From positions 1 to 15,221 of the forward strand of contig DASYZQ010000028.1 in assembly GCA_035946175.1 (NCBI GenBank): DNA of 15,221 nt. The letters are read 5' to 3'. Position 1 is the first letter of the stretch; every line of letters begins with the position of its first letter. The notes below the pieces were generated by a model that was given only the letters and a program-made list of their open reading frames with translations, was not told the origin of the DNA and made no database searches. This document shows positions 13,246 through 15,221 of this stretch, piece after piece. The stretch comes from DASYZQ01 sp035946175. Lineage in GTDB: Bacteria > Patescibacteriota > Saccharimonadia > Saccharimonadales > UBA4665. Both the position numbers and the translations under genes were made by a program.

Positions 13246-13714
13246 GCTCTTTCTCATCTTCCTGCTTTTTGCTGGAGCTAGCCTGCTCTTCTTCCAATTT
13301 CCGTAGGGCCGTACCGAGCACGCCATTAACGAACTTCGAGGAATTATCGCTGCCAAAGGCCTTGGCCAACTCAACCGCTTCATTGATAACCACCTTGCTC
13401 GGGGTATCTGGTTCAAACCTTAGCTCATATAGCCCGATATGCAAAATGACTCTGTCCATCCGGGCGATTTGCGGGATGGGCCAATCCGGCGCAATTGGCT
13501 GGAGAATATCATCAAGCTCGACCTCATGTTTCGTGATGCCATGCACCAACCGCTTAATGAAAGCCGTGTCATCAATAGACGCCTCAAACCGGCCAATGTT
13601 ACGTGCCAGTGTGGCATCAAGATCAAAAGTATCGTCTTGGGCATTACGACGAAAGTCCTGCTCATAAAGGGTCTGTAGGACTATGATACGACCGAGGTGA
13701 CGATTCGATGCCAT
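13232..13714 (-). CDS. nusB: Transcription antitermination factor NusB
   Basis: 160 residues. NusB binds boxA RNA with S10 in rRNA antitermination and helps 30S biogenesis. The N-terminal helix RHLGRIIVLQTLYEQDF and the C-terminal signature PSKVVINEAVELAKAFGSDN followed by SSKFVNGVLG are clear. The last 25 residues are a charged low-complexity tail (KKQEDEKEHETT), echoing the tails of rpsP and khpA. The ATG at 13714 fits the family start. AAAGGA lies about 15 nt upstream, far for a ribosome binding site. It is 49 bp after rpmF. Confidence 0.93.
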   Translation of the reverse strand: MASNRHLGRIIVLQTLYEQDFRRNAQDDTFDLDATLARNIGRFEASIDDTAFIKRLVHGITKHEVELDDILQPIAPDWPIPQIARMDRVILHIGLYELRFEPDTPSKVVINEAVELAKAFGSDNSSKFVNGVLGTALRKLEEEQASSSKKQEDEKEHETT

Positions 13715-13763
13715 TGCAGTTGTTAAGTTTCCTTTCCACGCACCAAGAATAAGCGTCTTGCTT

Positions 13764-13910
13764 TTAGGCGGCTTTTTTGCCGAATTCGCGCCGAGTAGTA
13801 TAGACCTTCACTGGCGACTTTGCATTAACCGCTCGGGCTAATTTTAGTACCAGGTGGCTACGACGACTGCCGGTGCGCCGGGGCGAGGTTCGTTTCTTTG
13901 GTTTACCCAT
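13764..13910 (-). CDS. rpmF: 50S ribosomal protein L32 (bL32), short form without zinc cysteines
   Basis: 48 residues. It begins MGKPKKRTSPRRTGSRRSHL and continues VLKLARAVNAKSPVKVY, ending REFGKKAA. The PKKRTS-x-x-R-x-x-x-RRSH start is the bL32 signature. Many bL32 proteins carry four zinc-binding cysteines; this one has none, and at 48 residues it is shorter than the usual 55-60. It is the first gene of the nusB-NUDIX-rnc-rpsP block and sits behind the best promoter in the window. AAGGAG lies 14 nt before the ATG, and a tiny upstream frame ends 4 nt before it. Identification rests on the N-terminal half and on gene context. Confidence 0.8.
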   Translation of the reverse strand: MGKPKKRTSPRRTGSRRSHLVLKLARAVNAKSPVKVYTTRREFGKKAA

Positions 13911-13914
13911 AGAC

Positions 13915-13950
13915 TTAAGAGACACTCCTTAACGTTTGTCTTAATCTCAT
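13915..13950 (-). CDS. Possible 11-codon leader peptide upstream of rpmF
   Basis: ATG-led frame encoding MRLRQTLRSVS, with TAA ending 4 nt before the rpmF ATG. AAAGGAG (13960-13966) precedes it by 9 nt, but the predicted transcription start falls within that site, so translation may be leaderless-like or absent. It could couple translation to rpmF. Such a short frame can easily arise by chance. Confidence 0.25.
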   Translation of the reverse strand: MRLRQTLRSVS

Positions 13951-13968
13951 TTTTATTAACTCCTTTGA

Positions 13969-13997
13969 ATTATACCTGAAATATGGCGGAATCTCAA
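13969..13997 (-). promoter_or_regulatory. Strong promoter of the rpmF-nusB-rnc block
   Basis: Minus-strand TTGAGA (13992-13997; five of six) and TATAAT (13969-13974; six of six) with the optimal 17-nt spacer. The predicted start is near 13962, about 50 nt before the rpmF ATG. The -35 lies in the stem-loop described at 13987-14008. Confidence 0.8.
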
Positions 13998-14008
13998 TAG
14001 AAATTCCG
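13987..14008. promoter_or_regulatory. Inverted repeat covering the -35 of the rpmF promoter
   Basis: Minus strand CGGAATTTC-TATT-GAGATTCCG: nine pairs (one T-G) around a 4-nt loop. It overlaps the -35 hexamer, so it could be an operator. It could also be a weak hairpin ending the phosphatase transcript, but no T run follows. Confidence 0.4.
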
Positions 14009-14092
14009 ATGTCAGCCCACTGGTTGAGTCATTGTACGATGGTGACATTATAGAGATCCGCCTTCAACAACTTAGCAGACATACACCACATG

Positions 14093-15067
14093 CTAGATCG
14101 AACGTGTAACGAGTATACCGGTCGCGTCATCAGAGTGCTTATAACGAATATGCCACCGTTCCGGATCATCGTCTTCAACCTGCCGCGTATGGCTTATTAG
14201 ACCAACAACACCATCTCTATGGGCTATATCGAACAGCCTTCTCATGTCATCATGGTTCCGTTCATCCATGTCTGGCGGCACAAGGCCATCACTTCCCAGA
14301 AGCACAGCGCGCACTCCGGAAAATGATAATGAGGCGACATGTATATACCGACTCATATTAGGATCTCCATTGACCATTCCTTCTCCGGTACCATCGGGTC
14401 GATTGCGTGTCCACTGAAACATATTCATAATAGCTGTCCGTACCCGTTCATCCACACCAGCCTCACGAGGAGTAATACCTCTTTCCACGGCAATTCGGTG
14501 GACTAAAGTCAATACTTGTTCGTCAAATCGCCGGTGAAGATTGTTCGTCAGAAGCTTCGTTCCACCGTCGACACCCAGTACCATAACAAAACTATCGCCT
14601 ACGTGAGCAGTACTTAACGTATTGCTCCGGCCGTCAAATCTGGCAATCGTCGCTGTCGAGGTAGGCAACGAGTTGAGATCTGTGCAGTCAACACTCTGGA
14701 ACCGCCGGAGACGCTCGCCAAGCGCCACATTCAATCCATTGAGTGTTGCTCTAACGTCCGTTCCTAAAGGCGAAGACTCTATAAGCTCCTTCAGAGTATG
14801 TGATGCAAATCTTGCCCCTGATATACGATCCAGCTCTGGAATTGGTTTTTGGCTCGATGCGCCATCAAAAACCGCAGCCACCAGGGAACCGTCATCACCG
14901 ATGATACTAAAAGCATCCTCATTTGGTTTCTGTGGGTCACCCGGGTCTCTACACCCAGCAAGTGTAGCAGCGTCAACCGTTATTAATCCTAGGCCATCTA
15001 CCTCTACATGACGATGGAAAAAAATTCCAGCATCAGTTTCCGAGGAATAGCTAAATTCGAATGCCAC
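14093..15067 (-). CDS. PP2C-type (PPM) serine/threonine protein phosphatase
   Basis: 324 residues, cytoplasmic, no membrane segment. The metal-dependent phosphatase motifs are in order: NEDAFSI (49-55, D51), AAVFDGAS (64-71, D68), AHVGDSF (154-160), LLGSDGL (256-262, D260) and HSDDATGI (311-318), so the metal-binding aspartates look intact. Such enzymes remove phosphate from Ser/Thr, often paired with a Hanks-type kinase; no kinase is in the window. Compared with the compact PstP/PrpC type (about 240 residues) it has an insertion at about 180-240. The start is GTG with AGGA 4 nt upstream, matching where the homologous region begins. The 3' flank leads into the rpmF promoter. Confidence 0.88.
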   Translation of the reverse strand: MAFEFSYSSETDAGIFFHRHVEVDGLGLITVDAATLAGCRDPGDPQKPNEDAFSIIGDDGSLVAAVFDGASSQKPIPELDRISGARFASHTLKELIESSPLGTDVRATLNGLNVALGERLRRFQSVDCTDLNSLPTSTATIARFDGRSNTLSTAHVGDSFVMVLGVDGGTKLLTNNLHRRFDEQVLTLVHRIAVERGITPREAGVDERVRTAIMNMFQWTRNRPDGTGEGMVNGDPNMSRYIHVASLSFSGVRAVLLGSDGLVPPDMDERNHDDMRRLFDIAHRDGVVGLISHTRQVEDDDPERWHIRYKHSDDATGILVTRSI

Positions 15068-15140
15068 AATTTCCTATCATTAGACCTGCTCCCCAATAAC
15101 CTGCACACAGATACACTATTCGCCTAAAGGGAATCCTCTG

Positions 15141-15221
15141 TTATGCGTTCGGTTCAAGCTGCCCGTATGCCAAATGGTAGTTCCACAGTCCAGCGGCTGT
15201 TCGCATAACCCGGTCATCGAA
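15141..15221 (-). CDS. C-terminal end of an unidentified protein (5' part outside window)
   Basis: The frame enters from the right edge and runs 26 codons to a TAA at 15141-15143. The visible residues include RVMRTAAGLWNYHLAYGQLE, which reads like a real globular protein end. It is too short to assign. It is on the same strand as the phosphatase, with a 73-bp gap. Confidence 0.5.
   Translation of the reverse strand, partial: FDDRVMRTAAGLWNYHLAYGQLEPNA

Noticed and set aside
13246..13416. 57-codon N-terminal extension of the NUDIX frame
   Set aside because: It lies wholly within nusB in another frame, and its composition does not resemble a NUDIX N-terminus.
14622..15011. 129-codon plus-strand frame
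   Set aside because: It is the antisense of the PP2C phosphatase, with no ribosome binding site and no recognisable motif.
15143..15208. 21-codon plus-strand frame at the right edge
   Set aside because: No good ribosome binding site; the minus-strand frame through the same bases looks more protein-like.
1..15221. Alternative genetic code (UGA as glycine)
   Set aside because: TGA is the natural stop of the transposase fragment and of the UPF0104-like gene, and known proteins end at expected places under the standard code.

Overview
The window looks like chromosomal DNA from a Candidate Phyla Radiation (Patescibacteria) bacterium, most likely a Saccharibacteria (TM7) relative. Three things point there: large Ser/Thr/Gly/Asn-rich surface proteins, small single-pass membrane proteins of unknown function, and a compact block of ribosomal and RNA-processing genes whose uS16 and KhpA-like products carry long low-complexity tails. 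TGA ends several genes, so the standard bacterial code fits and the UGA-to-Gly recoding of Gracilibacteria/Absconditabacteria does not. The lineage call is inference from gene style and order; there is no rRNA gene.

Left part (1-6566): the 3' end of a DDE transposase/integrase, then a 936-residue exported surface protein, a small membrane-anchored protein on the opposite strand, a 481-residue two-membrane-segment protein with Ig-like and PKD-like domains, and a UPF0104/lysylphosphatidylglycerol synthase-like membrane protein on the minus strand. A small soluble protein of unknown function follows, behind a strong ribosome binding site and a perfect 12-bp palindrome. This is envelope and cell-surface territory with a sign of mobile DNA.

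Middle part (6567-9980), all genes on the minus strand: a protein made of six 22-residue repeats (each two 11-mers), glutamate dehydrogenase, a stand-alone and divergent prephenate dehydratase domain, and a nickel superoxide dismutase (sodN) with its dedicated maturation protease (sodX). A 20-bp exact direct repeat joins the 3' part of the glutamate dehydrogenase gene to the far side of the 22-residue-repeat gene. This accessory-looking block follows trmD directly.

Right part (9981-13997), minus strand: rpmF-nusB-NUDIX-rnc-rpsP-khpA-trmD, a translation and RNA-maturation cluster. Several genes overlap by a few bases. A near-consensus promoter precedes rpmF, khpA has a consensus -10, and a good rho-independent terminator separates khpA from trmD. 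Between khpA and that terminator lies a foldable segment that could be a small RNA. trmD and sodN share an almost identical extended -10 element; at trmD it sits only 7 nt before the start codon, which suggests a nearly leaderless mRNA.

Right edge (14093-15221): a PP2C-type protein phosphatase and the last 26 codons of an unidentified protein, both on the minus strand. No tRNA, rRNA or CRISPR array was seen. No gene-free stretch exceeds 300 bases; the longest is 10635-10886.
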